33,490 nucleotides of DNA from Nostoc indistinguendum CM1-VF10. Lineage in GTDB: Bacteria; Cyanobacteriota; Cyanobacteriia; Cyanobacteriales; Nostocaceae. The notes below the pieces were generated by a model that had not been told where the DNA came from, searched no databases, and worked only from the letters and a program-made list of their open reading frames with translations. Positions 32,656 through 33,490 of the stretch are shown here, one piece after another (position 1 is the stretch's first letter; the number at the start of each line of letters is the position of its first letter). The DNA lies in NCBI GenBank assembly GCA_019359215.1, contig JAHHHS010000078.1:1-33490 (forward strand). Direction: 5' to 3'. The translations under genes were made by a program, and so were the position numbers.

Positions 32656-33369
32656 GTGCATATTGGGAGATTTTTAGTAATGACAGTTGAAAATTTACTA
32701 GATATTTTGGATCAGCTTCTTCAGCAAGAGACCTTGAACGATCTTCAACTGGTAGTGTTGCAGCAAGTATGGCTTGGGCACACCTATGAGGAAATCGCAG
32801 AAAGTGTTGGTTACGACACCGATTATATCAAGCACATTGGTTCCGGATTATGGCGGCTACTCTCACAGAAGCTTGGTGAGAAGGTGACCAAAAATAATTG
32901 CCGGGCTCTTCTTCAAAGACGTTTGCGTTCTTTGAATGCTGAACAATTACAACCAATGTTAGATAGCCCACAAATAGCTTATCTCGCACAACCCCAGAAA
33001 GACACTACTGAAATTGCAGCCTTAAATCGACATACTGACTGGGGAGATGCCATTGATGTTGGTTTTTTTTACGGTCGTAACTCCGAACTAGCGACACTAG
33101 AGCAATGGATTACAAAAGAACGTTGTCGCTTGGTCATGCTACTAGGAATGGGAGGGATTGGAAAAACAGCATTAGCAGTGAAACTAGCGCACAAGATTCA
33201 GGGAGAGTTCAAATACCTTATCTGGCGCAGTCTTCGCAATGCACCACCCATTGAACAATTGTTGGTAGAACTAATCCAAGTTCTTTCTAACCAGCAAAAG
33301 ATTAATTTACCAGAAACCTTAGACAGCCAACTCTTGCGACTAATGGAGTATTTGCGTGCCTCACGCTAG
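32656..33369 (+). pseudogene. Truncated STAND NTPase paralogue
   Basis: 237 residues closely similar to the first 230 of the STAND/WD40 protein at 17557: the helix-turn-helix-like domain (LVVLQQVWLGHTYEEIAESV), the TDWGDAIDVGFFYGRNSELA entry to NB-ARC and Walker A GMGGIGKT, with long runs of identical DNA (for example around 33090-33150). It ends EYLRASR then TAG, where the full protein continues with Walker B (LLILD). Similarity is lost abruptly at about 33366, so the gene is cut by an insertion or rearrangement. It might still make a small HTH/P-loop protein, but cannot hydrolyse ATP normally. Recent duplication or gene conversion between the two loci is likely. Confidence 0.85.
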
Positions 33370-33489
33370 GGTGTTGACTTTGGGCGTTTTGAGGTGATAT
33401 TTGTTCATACATAATACATATCTCAAAATATCCCCAAAAAATTGTTGGTTAATGAAAGAATTAAAAAGTTCGTCCAGCCGATTAGTTCG
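33361..33489 (-). CDS. Possible transposase C-terminus at the window edge (partial)
   Basis: From the window end the minus strand is open for about 42 codons (RTNRLDELFNSFINQQFFGD... to KTPKVNTLA) and stops at 33361-33363, just across the point where STAND homology ends. A frame ending at an insertion border is typical of an IS whose transposase stops near its end; AGGGTGTTGACTTTGGGCG would be the terminal sequence. The family is not recognised. Confidence 0.35.
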   Translation of the reverse strand, partial: RTNRLDELFNSFINQQFFGDILRYVLCMNKYHLKTPKVNTLA

Positions 33490-33490
33490 T

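Noticed and set aside
1..33490. tRNA, rRNA, riboswitch or full CRISPR array
   Set aside because: No cloverleaf with conserved TTCRANY, no rRNA-like blocks, no known riboswitch core and no regularly spaced repeats were seen by eye; a covariance-model scan would be needed to exclude small RNAs.

Overview
The window comes from a filamentous, probably Nostocales-type cyanobacterium. The evidence is the HIP1 octamer (GCGATCGC, for example near 7741, 14222, 14853, 21509, 26918, 32080 and 32444), short cyanobacterial dispersed repeats, stand-alone and ACP-linked fatty acyl-AMP ligases (FAALs), WD40-STAND proteins and a dense graveyard of IS630, IS5, IS66, IS4, IS701-like and ISKra4 elements and MITEs. 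It is an accessory, secondary-metabolite region with no housekeeping, tRNA or rRNA genes seen.

Region 1 (180-12878, all minus strand) reads 5' to 3' as: stand-alone FAAL; a tridomain protein that looks like an HctB-type Fe(II)/2-oxoglutarate halogenase fused to an acyl-CoA-binding domain and an ACP; a 2194-residue KS-AT-KR-ACP-sulfotransferase-thioesterase PKS; a conserved membrane-anchored cyanobacterial protein (DUF6208-like); and an APS kinase. The PKS has the architecture of an olefin synthase (Ols) or CurM terminal module. Read together, the genes predict this route: FAAL loads a fatty acid on the ACP, the halogenase chlorinates it, the PKS adds one malonyl unit and reduces it to a (3R)-hydroxyacyl chain, the sulfotransferase sulfates that hydroxyl with PAPS made by the APS kinase, and the thioesterase releases the chain by decarboxylation and sulfate loss as a terminal alkene. 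The predicted product is a chlorinated 1-alkene. This is the main candidate for a new system.

Region 2 (12900-17550) is mobile-element debris: IS630 remnants, pieces resembling a group II intron, a complete IS4-family element (14747-16448) and a lone CRISPR-repeat-like sequence.

Region 3 (17557-22056) holds a large STAND NTPase with 14 WD40 repeats, convergent with a SAM methyltransferase whose stop codon directly abuts the STAND gene's stop.

Region 4 (22057-27281) holds an IS66 remnant, a MITE-like inverted repeat, a FeeM-like N-acyltransferase on the plus strand and, convergent with it, a FAAL-ACP plus type III PKS operon likely to make an alkylresorcinol, alkylpyrone or similar polyketide.

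Region 5 (27282-33490) has WD40 and IS5 fragments, a pair of exported proteins (an ADYC-motif protein and a small NGLSL-repeat protein), an ISKra4 element nested with a 9-bp target duplication inside a decayed IS701-like element, a MITE, and a truncated paralogue of the STAND gene whose homology stops abruptly just before Walker B, probably at the edge of another insertion.
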